Source: Bauldia sp. (GTDB lineage Bacteria; Pseudomonadota; Alphaproteobacteria; Rhizobiales; Kaistiaceae). Taken from it: DNA of 64,000 bases. The DNA is taken from the NCBI GenBank assembly GCA_022841545.1, contig JALHRF010000001.1, positions 62,001 through 126,000 on the forward strand, given 5' to 3'. A program made the translations under genes and the position numbers. Below the pieces are notes generated by a model. It saw nothing but the letters and a program-made list of their open reading frames with translations. It was not told where the DNA came from and made no database searches. Shown in pieces: positions 42,841-51,770 of the stretch (the stretch's first letter is position 1; each line of letters opens with the position of its first letter).

Positions 42841-43872
42841 TCAGGTGCGCTTGCCGGGGATGAGGACGCGCGGGCGGGTGCAGTAGTGCAGCGCGTTCAT
42901 CTGGAACTCGAGGTTCACCCCCTTGCCGTTCTGCATCTCCCACTGCTTGGCATAGAGACGTTGGCCAGGCGTGTTTACCGTCTCGATGTAGTCGGCCGGT
43001 CCGTAGACCGTCCGGAAGAGACCAGGCACGCCGATCGGGTAGAGGTGGCACTTGTTGGTGTCGATGCCGACGTTCTGGCCGCCACGGTAGTTGGCCCAGG
43101 TGATGCCGCCGAAGTCGAAGGTCCCGTAGATGCCGGAAGACCCAGCATTGATGTAGGCCGCGCGGAGGTTGGCCGCCTCGGCGTAGCCCTTGTAGGTCTC
43201 GCGAACTTCCCTGTGAGCGATGAGATCGTCGAAGAAGGCGTCGCCGCAGAACGACATGATGCCGGTATAGGGCAACCCGTCGAGGATGCCGGCCATCTGG
43301 CGAACCACAGCTGCGCACTTCTTTCGAAGCGCGCCCTCGCCCGGACTGGCGTTGTCGAGGTCGAAGTCGACCTCCGCCTGCTGGTTCTCTCCGAACTCGG
43401 TGAAATAGTCGAAGAGCACCGAGCCGTCGGCATCGAGAAGCTGGCCGGTCTTGAGGATGTTGAGGCGGTGATACTCCTCGGTGAGCGCAAAGAACTGCGA
43501 CGCTTCGGCGGCGCGATCGGCGATCTTGGCCTGAAGCCGCTCGACCGCGATCTCCTGGCCGAAGGCACGGACCTGCTGGACTTCGTCGGCATAGATCGCG
43601 TCGTCGACCTGGAAGTGCGGGATCTTGAGGAGCCGCATCGCCCGCTTCGACTTGTCGAAGGTCTGGCCGGGCCCACCGCGGGGGCTGGCCGAGACCAGCA
43701 TGCGATTCTGTTCCTTGTCCTTCTCGATCGCGATATCGAGCGTATCGATGCTGGTGGTCTGGAAGAGACCCATCTGGCCGATACGGGACGGCGTGTACTT
43801 GATCTCGCGGAGCGCGTCGGTGAGGCGCATGACGCTGAATGCATCCTGCGCGAAGATGTTGAGGATGGTCAT
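42841..43872 (-). CDS. Phage major capsid protein (lambda gpE family)
   Basis: 343 residues with many signatures of lambda gpE-type capsids: IFAQDAFSVMRLTDALREIK at the start, QMGLFQTTSIDTLDIAIEKD, then GIMSFCGDAFFDDLIAHREV, ITWANYRGGQN and the ending NALHYCTRPRVLIPGKRT. The polypeptide forms the icosahedral shell. It follows the decoration protein by 68 bases. The fold is HK97-like by family knowledge. Confidence 0.93.
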   Translation of the reverse strand: MTILNIFAQDAFSVMRLTDALREIKYTPSRIGQMGLFQTTSIDTLDIAIEKDKEQNRMLVSASPRGGPGQTFDKSKRAMRLLKIPHFQVDDAIYADEVQQVRAFGQEIAVERLQAKIADRAAEASQFFALTEEYHRLNILKTGQLLDADGSVLFDYFTEFGENQQAEVDFDLDNASPGEGALRKKCAAVVRQMAGILDGLPYTGIMSFCGDAFFDDLIAHREVRETYKGYAEAANLRAAYINAGSSGIYGTFDFGGITWANYRGGQNVGIDTNKCHLYPIGVPGLFRTVYGPADYIETVNTPGQRLYAKQWEMQNGKGVNLEFQMNALHYCTRPRVLIPGKRT

Positions 43873-43940
43873 GGCGGTTCCTTTCGCGAGGATGCGTCGT
43901 CAGCGGTGATCAATGCGGGATGCGCCGTGCGGCGAACCGG

Positions 43941-44312
43941 TCAGCGTACGATGATGCCGATGGCGGCAAGGGCGACGTCGGCGGCGGCCTTCTCGGCCGG
44001 CTGGTCGCGGTCGGCGTGGTAAACGATGCAGTGGCCGTTGACTTCGGCGTCACGGACGATTGCCGCAACATCGACGTCGGTGCTGGTCGCGTCCGCCCCA
44101 TAAATGTTGATGGCGGTTGGGTTCTGGCTCCCGTCGGACGCGCCGACCGCGCTGGCGACATGCTTGCCGGACGCAGTGACTTTGCCGAGCACTGTGCCGG
44201 GGGCGATGAGGCCGGCCCCACTGGCAATGGTGATGATCTCGCGGGACCTCTGGCCGTTCGCCTCGGTCATCAGGAATTCGCCCGGATGCCGGGCTTCAAG
44301 CAGTACGGTCAT
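43941..44312 (-). CDS. Phage head decoration protein (lambda gpD-like)
   Basis: 123 residues. It starts TVLLEARHPGEFLMTEANGQ and contains a REIITIASGAGLIAPGTVLG segment, both typical of the gpD decoration family, and ends VALAAIGIIVR. It trimerises on the expanded capsid to stabilise it. The ATG at 44312 gives the family length; upstream in-frame sequence overlaps the protease/scaffold gene. Confidence 0.85.
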   Translation of the reverse strand: MTVLLEARHPGEFLMTEANGQRSREIITIASGAGLIAPGTVLGKVTASGKHVASAVGASDGSQNPTAINIYGADATSTDVDVAAIVRDAEVNGHCIVYHADRDQPAEKAAADVALAAIGIIVR

Positions 44313-44340
44313 GTCGGATTCTCCGGTTGGGCCGTGGGCG

Positions 44341-44718
44341 TCAGGCGGTGTGAAAGCGCTGATTGGCGGCGGCGATGGCCTTCTTCCAGCCTGCGACCGC
44401 GCGCTCCGCGGCGGCCTCCGGTGGGGCATGATCGCGGGAGCTTCCGATCTCGGGACCGCTGCCGGCCCGGGCGGCGAGCGTATCGATGCCACCCTCCTTG
44501 GGCGAGGCGGCGAGCAGTTTCTCGGCCTCGGCGACGGTGAGGCTGGTCTCCGTGGCGAGGACCAGCGCCTGCGCCATCCGCCCTTCGGCGGCGGCCGAGG
44601 TGACGATGGCGCGGATCCGCGTGCGTTCCTCCGCCCTCGCCGCAGTCACCGCCGCGTCGCGGTCGGCGATCGAGATGCCGGTGCTCTCGGCCGCAGGGGT
44701 ATTCTCAGACGTGCTCAT
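44341..44718 (-). CDS. Nested scaffolding protein from internal start (lambda Nu3-like)
   Basis: An in-frame ATG (Met302 of the protease) is preceded by CAGGAGAGACTCGC, a good ribosome site. The 125-residue product begins STSENTPAAESTGISIADRD and is charged and helical, with AVTAARAEERTRIRAIVTSA, as expected for a scaffold. The same arrangement in lambda gives Nu3 from within C. The start signal is seen; use in vivo is inferred. Confidence 0.65.
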   Translation of the reverse strand: MSTSENTPAAESTGISIADRDAAVTAARAEERTRIRAIVTSAAAEGRMAQALVLATETSLTVAEAEKLLAASPKEGGIDTLAARAGSGPEIGSSRDHAPPEAAAERAVAGWKKAIAAANQRFHTA

Positions 44719-45621
44719 GCGAGTCTCTCCTGTACGAGTTGCGCGGCGGGCGGGCGGGCGTCGCGACAATCCTGCGAGGACCTCGTCGAAGGTCGCCATT
44801 CGGTCGGCGAGTCCACGAGAGACCGCTTCGGCGCCAATGAAGGTCCGGGCCTCCGTCGCCCGAGCGGCGTCCATGGTGAGACGCTCACCGCGCCCCGCCG
44901 CGACGAGGCCGACGAACGTGTCGTAGTGAGCATCGACGCTGGCCTGGAGATCTGCACGGACTACGTCCGACAGGGGCTCGAAGGGATTTCCGTCCACCTT
45001 GTGGCTGCCGGCGAAGATGAGCGTGGGCCTGATCCCCTGCGCCGCCAGCTCACCACTCCGGTCGGCGTGGATCATCACCACGCCGATCGAGCCGAGAATC
45101 GAGGTCGGCGACACGACGATCTCGTCGGCTGCGCTCGCGATGCCGTAGGCGGCCGACGCTGCCATGTCGTTGACGAAGGCGAGGACGGGCTTGGTCTGCC
45201 GGACGGTTCGGATCAGATCGGCAACGCCGGACATGCCAGCCGCCTCTCCACCGGGCGAGGAAACGTCAAGCAGGATTGCGTGGACCTCCGGGTCTCCGGC
45301 GGCATCGCGTATCTGGGCACCAATGCCCTCGTAGCTCGTCAGCCCCGAGCGGCTGTCGAGCCAGGCACCGCGGTTCACGAGCGTGTCGAGGATCGGCACG
45401 ATCGCGACGCCATTGGTGGCTCGCGTCAGCGCCGACCGGCCGCTCTCCCTTCGCGCCGAGCCGACGAAACGGGTTGCATCGATATCGGGGCCGATGCCGA
45501 GGTCGCCGTCCACGCCGATCCTGCCGGCGAGGACAGCAAGAAGGACTTCTGCCTTCGCAGGATGGATGAGCAGTGGCGTATTGAGCAGCCGATCCGCGAG
45601 ATGATGGAGCTGTGCCGCCAT
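44341..45621 (-). CDS. Phage head maturation protease (S49) with C-terminal scaffold
   Basis: 426 residues. Residues about 70-290 form an SppA/S49 serine protease with catalytic Ser156 (NDMAASAAYG) and Lys208 (GSHKVDGNPF) as the likely dyad. From Met302 onward the sequence is helical and charged (scaffold). The ATG overlaps the gpW stop. As in lambda C/Nu3, the protease processes portal and scaffold proteins in the procapsid. The in-frame internal start at 44718 is listed separately. Confidence 0.9.
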   Translation of the reverse strand: MAAQLHHLADRLLNTPLLIHPAKAEVLLAVLAGRIGVDGDLGIGPDIDATRFVGSARRESGRSALTRATNGVAIVPILDTLVNRGAWLDSRSGLTSYEGIGAQIRDAAGDPEVHAILLDVSSPGGEAAGMSGVADLIRTVRQTKPVLAFVNDMAASAAYGIASAADEIVVSPTSILGSIGVVMIHADRSGELAAQGIRPTLIFAGSHKVDGNPFEPLSDVVRADLQASVDAHYDTFVGLVAAGRGERLTMDAARATEARTFIGAEAVSRGLADRMATFDEVLAGLSRRPPARRATRTGETRMSTSENTPAAESTGISIADRDAAVTAARAEERTRIRAIVTSAAAEGRMAQALVLATETSLTVAEAEKLLAASPKEGGIDTLAARAGSGPEIGSSRDHAPPEAAAERAVAGWKKAIAAANQRFHTA

Positions 45622-45872
45622 CAGAACCCTCCCGCCCGAAGTCCGAAGCGGCGGCGGGCGCCGGATCGGCCGGCACACAGTCCCTCGAGGCGGTTGACCT
45701 CCGCGCGAAGCGCCACGATGTCGCCCGCTCCATACTGGACCCGCCGGCGGACACCGTTGCCGGCATCGAATTCGATCAGCTCTGCGCGACGGCCTTCGAG
45801 CAATGCGTAGTAGGCCTCGCGGATCCGCGGCAGCATGGCACAAGGATCCGCGTAGTCGGTGGCAACCGTCAT
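45621..45872 (-). CDS. Head-tail joining protein W (lambda gpW-like)
   Basis: 83 residues, short and alpha/beta. LPRIREAYYALLEGRRAEL and GVRRRVQYGAGDIVALRAE match the gpW fold, which plugs the portal after packaging. It overlaps the portal stop and the protease start by four and one bases respectively. In lambda W precedes the portal gene; here it follows it. Confidence 0.82.
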   Translation of the reverse strand: MTVATDYADPCAMLPRIREAYYALLEGRRAELIEFDAGNGVRRRVQYGAGDIVALRAEVNRLEGLCAGRSGARRRFGLRAGGF

Positions 45873-47467
45873 GAAGACGTGTCCTGGTCAGTGTCTTCGG
45901 CTGGCTCGTCACCGGGTGCCGTCGTGATGCCCTGGTGCTGGGCATCCGGCAGGCCATACGTTCCACGCATTGCCTTCTCGCGGGCGCGCTGGGCATAGAC
46001 GTCCTCGATGTCGTAGCCGAGGTCCTCGGCGATCGCGGCGTCGGTCATGACGCCGAGGCGGCACCAGATCTCGTGCGCCTTGGCGGTCTTGAGGTCGTCG
46101 GCCTGCGGCTTGGGCGCACCTCGCCAGATCGCACGCGAGGCCGCGGCACGATTGGCCAGGAAGCCGGCAAGTCCCCCCGGAAACGGGATGCCGCCGCGAG
46201 CGATCTCCTCCTCGAGCCAAGCCTCGTAGACTGCGTTGCACAGCGGCGCGATGACATGGGCGCGGCGATAAAGCGTGATCTGGAAGATCTCGCCGGTCGC
46301 CATGCGCACGCTCGAATAGGTCGCGTTGGTGTAGTCGGCGGTGGCGCTCTCGTAGGTGAGTCCCATGCACCGCGCCAGCTCGCGGAGGAGATGGGCAGCG
46401 AAGTCGCGGTAATCCGAGTGCGGGTGCTGCGCCCGGTGGAGTTCCAGCTTCTGGCCTGGAAAGAGATGTGCGATCCGTCCGTTGATGCCGAGATTGATCG
46501 TCGCGGTGTCGTACCAGCCGGATTGCGCCTGGATGTAGGCGTCCCACGGCGACACCCCGGTGGCAGCGAGCCGCGCCTGCTCCTGCGGCGTGAGCAGCCC
46601 GTTCAACACCTCCTCGGTCGGCTCCTCCGAGGTGATTGATGCCGCAAACACCGTCTGCAGGATCGCTGCCGTGAGCGTCGCGTCCGACAGTTGGTCGAAC
46701 TGCCGCGCGACCTGCAGCGCCGGAGTCAGCGGGCTGATCCCGCGCACCTGGCCAGGCATGCCGTCGAAGACATGGATCACGCGCGCACGTCCGAGCCCAT
46801 CGCGCGCTGCTACTTCGACCTCCACCGTCCCGAGGATCGGGTCCTTCCGGCTCGCCAGATAGCCGACCGGCATGCCGTCGGCGTCCATCCGCACACCCTG
46901 GACGATCCGGCGAAGGCTGTCGTCGCGGCGCGGGACCCGGTGGGGCGGGAGGAGCCGCACCTTGGTGCCGTAGCGGCCGCCGGGCCGCTCACGCCAGGGC
47001 AACTCCGCCCAGATCTCGCCGGTGGCAAACCACGACCGGAAGGCGGCGGCCTGCATGAGCCCGAAACCGCGCCGACCCTGGATGTCGCATTCGTAGGCGC
47101 GGTCGGCCCAGAGACCCCAGCGCTGCTCGACGAGCTGCGCCCAGCGTTCGGCCTCATCGTTCGACATCCCGAAGACGTCGTTCTCCGGCATCGCCTTGAG
47201 CCGAAGCCCGGTGCCGACGGTATTGGCCACCGCCTGATCGAGCGCACCGGCGATCCAGCCCGAGTTCTGGATCAGGTCGGTCGTGCGGGCCGCCGCGAGA
47301 TCCCAGGAGGCACCGACATCGTCCGAAGCATCACGCAATGCCGGACGCCACCCGCCGAATACGACCCCGCGATTGCCGCGCATGAAGTCGGCACGGATCG
47401 CTGGCGGCGCACTGCCACGCCTCGGGGCCGGCGCGAACCAGTCCCGGATGGTCGCGACCAAGCCCAC
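45869..47467 (-). CDS. Phage portal protein (lambda gpB family)
   Basis: 532 residues starting with GTG. Typical motifs: DLAAARTTDLIQNSGWIAGA, NTVGTGLRLKAMPENDVFG and a central RGISPLTPALQVARQFDQLS, followed by CMGLTYESATADYTNATYSS. It forms the dodecameric ring for DNA entry. It follows the large terminase by four bases and is coupled to gpW. The C-terminal 40 residues are acidic and probably disordered. Confidence 0.92.
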   Translation of the reverse strand: MGLVATIRDWFAPAPRRGSAPPAIRADFMRGNRGVVFGGWRPALRDASDDVGASWDLAAARTTDLIQNSGWIAGALDQAVANTVGTGLRLKAMPENDVFGMSNDEAERWAQLVEQRWGLWADRAYECDIQGRRGFGLMQAAAFRSWFATGEIWAELPWRERPGGRYGTKVRLLPPHRVPRRDDSLRRIVQGVRMDADGMPVGYLASRKDPILGTVEVEVAARDGLGRARVIHVFDGMPGQVRGISPLTPALQVARQFDQLSDATLTAAILQTVFAASITSEEPTEEVLNGLLTPQEQARLAATGVSPWDAYIQAQSGWYDTATINLGINGRIAHLFPGQKLELHRAQHPHSDYRDFAAHLLRELARCMGLTYESATADYTNATYSSVRMATGEIFQITLYRRAHVIAPLCNAVYEAWLEEEIARGGIPFPGGLAGFLANRAAASRAIWRGAPKPQADDLKTAKAHEIWCRLGVMTDAAIAEDLGYDIEDVYAQRAREKAMRGTYGLPDAQHQGITTAPGDEPAEDTDQDTSS

Positions 47468-47471
47468 GATG

Positions 47472-49493
47472 TCACCTGTTCAGCCGCGACGACAAACCGG
47501 CAAAGCGAGTCCTGAGGCTGGGGACGGCCGCGGCTGGATGTGGCGCGACCGGCGCTATCTCACCCTCCACCACGCTGCCACGATCAAGTCCGACCGGACC
47601 ATCGCCCCGCCGTGCGACACCTTCCGGAATACGCTGGACGTTGAGCGAGTAGCCGATCGCCATGGCCAGCGCCTCGCAGTCGAGAAAGTGGTTCTGACGA
47701 GAGCGCTGGACCCATTGCGGCTTGCCGGTCGCCGTATCGACGACGCGCACCTCCGAGACCAGCTGCTTGCAGTAGTCATCGTCGATGTCGTCGGGCACGA
47801 TGAAGCTGCCGGGCTGATCCATCGGAGTCCGGATCCGGGAGACCAGCAGCGACTTGAAGAAATCCGTCGAGAGCCAGACCAGGTTGATCGAGTAGGACGC
47901 CTGCTTGCCCTTGGGCGTCACCTCGATCTTCGAGACCCGATAGGGCGGCGACATCGTCGCTCGCCCCTTGGTCGGCGACACCAGCCAGGCGTAACGGCGC
48001 GTGAACTCGTAGACCTTGTGCTCATCGCCGGCGTCCGGCTTGTTCGGCCGGAAGCCGGAGTCGATGAACACCCGCTCGATCTGCATGCTCCCGATCGGCA
48101 TCAGCATCAGGTCGGCGAGCGCGTTCCAGACCTCGTCATCGTCGGTTGGTCCGAACAGCTGGCCGCGATCGATCAACCAGGACGTACCGCGCGAGCCGAA
48201 GCCCCGGATCGTGTAGAAGAGCGAGAGCTTCTGGACGTCGACCGCCATGCCGAGCCGGAGCACCCCGTCCGGAAGTTCCTTCATGCGGTAGGGCTGCCGC
48301 CGCTGGAAGATCTCCCGATAATCAAGCGCGTCGCGGCCCGAAGCCGGCGTATAGCACTCGCCGAACCCGGCATTGAGGGCGGTCTGCAGTTGATCGGGAT
48401 CGCCGGAGGCAAGCGCCCGCACATACCGCTCGACCCGAGTCCCCCAGGTGACGAACGGGCTTGCCAGTCCGCTCGCCCAGAAGCTGATCACCGCGTTCTC
48501 GGCGGGCTGCCCGAGAACTTGGCCATCGTCGACCCACTGCCCGGGCGCCACGTAGAGGCCGCGGCCGTTCATCTCCGTCTTGTCGTGGTCCTCATGCAGC
48601 CCGCCGCAGTGCGGACACGCGAGCTGAGCCGACCTCGCGGCCTCCGCCGGGGTCGCATTCTCCGGCCATCGCATCTGTTCGAAGCGCGGGACGAAGTACC
48701 GGTCGCAGTGGAGGCAGGGCCAGCAGAAGTGATGCCGCGTCCCCGACTGCCATAGTCGCCAGATGGCGCTCTCGACCGCCTCTGGATCCCCAATCTTCCA
48801 AAAGGTCAGGCCGCTCCGCGCATCCAGTTCCGTCTCGATGAGTCCTCGCGAGGGCGTCGACGTGATCGCCGTCACGAAATCGGCATAGGTCTCGCCGCGG
48901 GCCTCGACCAGGCCGAGCGGATCGCCCTGGCCCTTCACGTTCGCGAGCATCTCGTCGTACTCGTCGACCAGCGCCAGCGCCGCCGGGCTCGACTTGAGCG
49001 CCGCCGACGACCCGGCGTGCGCGAGCCGGACCGGCACGCCGGCGACGATCTTCAGCGTCTTCTTCATCCGCCGCCCGCGGACGACCTTGGCGGCGAGCGT
49101 CTCCGCCTCGTCGAGGAGGCTCATCAGCCGCGGCTCGAACTGGTCGGTCAGGAAATCCCGGATCGGCCCGACATAGAGGATCGGCGCCGGTCGCTGGTCG
49201 AGCCGGGCGCCGATCAGGTCGATCAGGGTCTCCGTTTTTCCAGACTGCGCGGCGCAGACCATGACGACGCGCTTATGGTTCCCGGCATGAGCCGCCCGGG
49301 CCATGGGGATCATGTAAGGCGTCAGCCCCGGATCACGCGGTCCCGGCAGGCCGGAGGTCTCGGGGTAAACCCGGTTTGCGCGTGCCCACTCATCCGGCGG
49401 CAGCTTGGGGCTGGGCCTGAGGATCGCCGCGACCAGCTCCCAGAGCTGCCGCCTTTTCAGAGGCTCGCTCGGAAAGGCGCGCGAGGACACCAT
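47472..49493 (-). CDS. Phage terminase large subunit (lambda gpA family)
   Basis: 673 residues. The ATPase has Walker A AAQSGKT (81-87) and Walker B LALVDEYDE (173-181). A zinc-binding insertion shows CWPCLHC and CPHCGG cysteine pairs (about 255-300). The nuclease part contains acidic motifs such as GMAVDVQK and FIDSGFRP. It cuts and pumps phage DNA. The start overlaps the small subunit by 104 bases; no later ATG or GTG fits the family N-terminus (LRPSPKLPPDEW), so the long overlap appears real. Confidence 0.93.
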   Translation of the reverse strand: MVSSRAFPSEPLKRRQLWELVAAILRPSPKLPPDEWARANRVYPETSGLPGPRDPGLTPYMIPMARAAHAGNHKRVVMVCAAQSGKTETLIDLIGARLDQRPAPILYVGPIRDFLTDQFEPRLMSLLDEAETLAAKVVRGRRMKKTLKIVAGVPVRLAHAGSSAALKSSPAALALVDEYDEMLANVKGQGDPLGLVEARGETYADFVTAITSTPSRGLIETELDARSGLTFWKIGDPEAVESAIWRLWQSGTRHHFCWPCLHCDRYFVPRFEQMRWPENATPAEAARSAQLACPHCGGLHEDHDKTEMNGRGLYVAPGQWVDDGQVLGQPAENAVISFWASGLASPFVTWGTRVERYVRALASGDPDQLQTALNAGFGECYTPASGRDALDYREIFQRRQPYRMKELPDGVLRLGMAVDVQKLSLFYTIRGFGSRGTSWLIDRGQLFGPTDDDEVWNALADLMLMPIGSMQIERVFIDSGFRPNKPDAGDEHKVYEFTRRYAWLVSPTKGRATMSPPYRVSKIEVTPKGKQASYSINLVWLSTDFFKSLLVSRIRTPMDQPGSFIVPDDIDDDYCKQLVSEVRVVDTATGKPQWVQRSRQNHFLDCEALAMAIGYSLNVQRIPEGVARRGDGPVGLDRGSVVEGEIAPVAPHPAAAVPSLRTRFAGLSSRLNR

Positions 49494-49890
49494 CGACTTC
49501 CGTCTCGATTCTATGACGCTCGTCGATGATGCGCGTCAGCCGCGCCGGCAGCCCCGCCAGCTCCGACCGGACCGCCGCGGCGAACTCGGCCATGTCGGCG
49601 AGCGCATCTTCGAGCGGGATCAGGTCCCGCGACCGCTCGGCGATCCGGAGCTCGATCTCGAGCGCGCGGGCATCGCGCACCCGACTGTCGGCGGCCGACT
49701 TGGCCGACCGTCGCTCGTCGTCCTTGAGATACCGGAGGTAGCCCTGGACCGCGCCGACGAGCTGCACCACGCCGCGCTTGTCCGACCTTGGAACATACCC
49801 CTGCTTCTGCAGCTGCCGGATGCGTTCTTCCGAGATCATCAGAAGGCGCGCCGCCTGGCCGATCGGGATCAGACCGGACTGCTCGGCCAT
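49390..49890 (-). CDS. Phage terminase small subunit / packaging protein (Nu1-like)
   Basis: 166 residues. An N-terminal winged-helix of the excisionase/Nu1 type (IPIGQAARLLMISEERIRQL) is followed by a long helical region (about 60-145) for oligomerisation. It would bind the packaging site next to gpA. It starts immediately left of the divergent plus-strand genes at 50.0 kb, so the packaging operon promoter should lie in 49891-50004, where ATCGACTT occurs twice in tandem (49934-49949). Confidence 0.82.
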   Translation of the reverse strand: MAEQSGLIPIGQAARLLMISEERIRQLQKQGYVPRSDKRGVVQLVGAVQGYLRYLKDDERRSAKSAADSRVRDARALEIELRIAERSRDLIPLEDALADMAEFAAAVRSELAGLPARLTRIIDERHRIETEVDGVLARLSERASEKAAALGAGRGDPQAQPQAAAG

Positions 49891-50004
49891 GGACCTCTCC
49901 GATCCGTCGGGGGCGATCGAGAAAGCAACAAAATGATCGACTTATCGACTTGGCTTCCGCCGCAGATCACGCCTGTATGCGATCACCAAAACGGAGACGC
50001 GGTC

Positions 50005-50226
50005 ATGACAAGGACCAACGACAACAGCGCGGCGGTGGCCGCCTTCATCGCGAGGAAGGGCGAGATCGACGCAATGCTCGGCCGGCTTCAGGGGCTCAGC
50101 GCCGAAAATTTCAACGTCGATCCCGACCGGATCACCTGGGGCGACGTCGGCACGCTCAGCCACTACGCCGAGCTACTCAGGCGCATCACCGACAGCGCCT
50201 TCCACGAGGGCGAATTCGCCGACTGA
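50005..50226 (+). CDS. Small phage-encoded protein (73 residues)
   Basis: ATG with GGAG eight bases upstream. Sequence: TRTNDNSAAVAAFIARKGEI, then FNVDPDRITWGDVGTLSHYA and AELLRRITDSAFHEGEFAD. It is highly acidic toward the end and helical. It lies divergently to the terminase operon and 110 bases before a DUF3489 gene. Similar short proteins next to DUF3489 genes are known to me from alphaproteobacteria, but no function is. Confidence 0.72.
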   Translation: MTRTNDNSAAVAAFIARKGEIDAMLGRLQGLSAENFNVDPDRITWGDVGTLSHYAELLRRITDSAFHEGEFAD

Positions 50227-50336
50227 GGCGACGCCCCGACGCTTACCTGCTCCTGCCCCGCCGGCACGCGGGGCCCGGGGTCGTGGAAGGCTCGCGATGG
50301 TCGCGGGCCCTCTCGGAAACCCTGAAGGAGCCTACG

Positions 50337-50891
50337 ATGACCAAGCTCACCGACACCCAACTCATCATCCTTGGCAAGGCCTGCGAGCGGCCCGACGGCG
50401 CCGTCTATCCTCTCACCACCAAGCTGAAGGGCGGCGCCGTGACCAAGGTGCTCTCAAGCCTGATCGGCAAGGGCCTTCTCAAGGAGGTCCGCGCCAAGCG
50501 CGACGAGACGGTCTGGCGCCGCGACGACGAGGACCGCCCGCTCACCCTTCACGCTACCTCGACCGCCTACCACGCGCTCGGCATCGAGCAGGATGTCTCC
50601 GCCCCGGAGATCGCGGCCTCCGAGAAGCCGAAGCGGACTCGCGTTGCGAAGGGCGCAAAGGCGACGGAGGAGAAGCCGAAGGGCACGCGCGCCGACAGCA
50701 AGCAGGCCCAGCTGATTGCGATGCTCAAATCTCCGAAGGGTGCCACCATCGACGAAATCGTCGCCGCCTTCGGCTGGCAGCCGCACACCGTGCGGGGCGC
50801 CATCGCCGGGGCGCTCAAGAAGAAGCTCGGCCTCGAGGTGACCTCCGAGAAGGTCGAGGGAAGAGGTCGGGTCTATCGCATCACCCCATAG
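50337..50891 (+). CDS. DUF3489 domain protein
   Basis: 184 residues. The C-terminal 65 match DUF3489 with SKQAQLIAMLKSPKGATIDE and FGWQPHTVRGAIAGALKKKL, a winged-helix-like fold ending GRVYRITP. The N-terminal half resembles a second winged helix (LTDTQLIILGKACERPDGAV). A basic linker (PKRTRVAKGAKATEEKPKG) joins them. It probably binds DNA and may regulate phage or host genes. GAAGGAG lies 6 bases upstream of the ATG. Same strand as the preceding small gene, opposite to the rest of the phage. Confidence 0.8.
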   Translation: MTKLTDTQLIILGKACERPDGAVYPLTTKLKGGAVTKVLSSLIGKGLLKEVRAKRDETVWRRDDEDRPLTLHATSTAYHALGIEQDVSAPEIAASEKPKRTRVAKGAKATEEKPKGTRADSKQAQLIAMLKSPKGATIDEIVAAFGWQPHTVRGAIAGALKKKLGLEVTSEKVEGRGRVYRITP

Positions 50892-50908
50892 GCCGCGGCG
50901 ACTCGTGG

Positions 50909-50940
50909 CCCTGCCGGGCTTCTGTCAAAGTCCGGCGGGG
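50909..50940. terminator. Hairpin between convergent genes
   Basis: A 13-bp stem with one bulged A and two G-U pairs (CCCTGCCGGGCTT with AAAGTCCGGCGGGG), loop CTGTC, lies between the DUF3489 stop and the TSUP stop. There is no T-tract, so it is only a possible bidirectional termination structure. Confidence 0.35.
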
Positions 50941-50969
50941 TCCAGTCGCCTTCAAACGCCCCCGAACTC

Positions 50970-51770
50970 TCAATTGTGGCACCGCTCGCCAAAGACCTTC
51001 CACGCCGACCAGATCAGCAGCATGCCAAGTAGCGCCTTGATCAGGGCGCCTGGCACGTAGGCTGCGAGCCATCCGCCCAAAGGCCCGCCGAAGACCGCTC
51101 CCAACGCCATTGGCACGACCACACCCGTGAAGAGGGCGCGTTCAGCGAATGCGCCAGTGCGCAGGTAGCGTGTGAGTCCGACGAGAATCGTGGGGAGGCT
51201 GATGAGCAGACTCAGCGTACCAGCAAGGGCAATCGGAGCGCCATATCCGATGACCAGCGTCGGAATGATGACCTCACCTCCCGCAACTCCCAAGAGGCTC
51301 GATATCAATCCGATAATGCCGCCGAACGCCACCCCGAAGAGAAACCTCACTGGTTCAGACGATGGCAGCAGTCCTGCAGGCACAAGTGGCACCAAGGCTT
51401 CGGCTATCATCACCAGCCCGAGAAGCACGAGAAGGATGCCAATCGCCCTTGCCAGCGCGGCGCCAGAGACCTTGCGGAGCCATCCCGCGCCGATGTACGC
51501 GGCAATCATTGCACCAACGATCATCGCCACCATGACAGGCCACCACTCGGCGAGTGCGGCGGTGTCGGTCTTGGCCAATCGCACGGGCACCGATGCAAGG
51601 ACCGTAGCGAGACTCACCGCAAGATTGATCGGCACTGCAGTCTTGGCTGCGAGGCCCAGGACACCGACCAGATACGGCAGTCGCAACTCGGCACCGCCGA
51701 GGCCGATCAACCCTCCGGCGATTCCGACAACAAAGCCTAAAAGGAAATTGACCGCACCGCGATTGCCCAC
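50970..51770 (-). CDS. TSUP family transporter (TauE/SafE-like)
   Basis: 266 residues with about eight membrane helices in two repeats, each with a Gly-rich signature (GIAGGLIGLGGAELRLPYLV and SSLLGVAGGEVIIPTLVIGY). These are the hallmarks of TSUP carriers that export sulfite, sulfoacetate or related anions. It starts with GTG and lies alone between the DUF3489 gene (convergent) and the methyltransferase. It has no role in known phage biology, so it is probably cargo that benefits the lysogen. Confidence 0.85.
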   Translation of the reverse strand: MGNRGAVNFLLGFVVGIAGGLIGLGGAELRLPYLVGVLGLAAKTAVPINLAVSLATVLASVPVRLAKTDTAALAEWWPVMVAMIVGAMIAAYIGAGWLRKVSGAALARAIGILLVLLGLVMIAEALVPLVPAGLLPSSEPVRFLFGVAFGGIIGLISSLLGVAGGEVIIPTLVIGYGAPIALAGTLSLLISLPTILVGLTRYLRTGAFAERALFTGVVVPMALGAVFGGPLGGWLAAYVPGALIKALLGMLLIWSAWKVFGERCHN

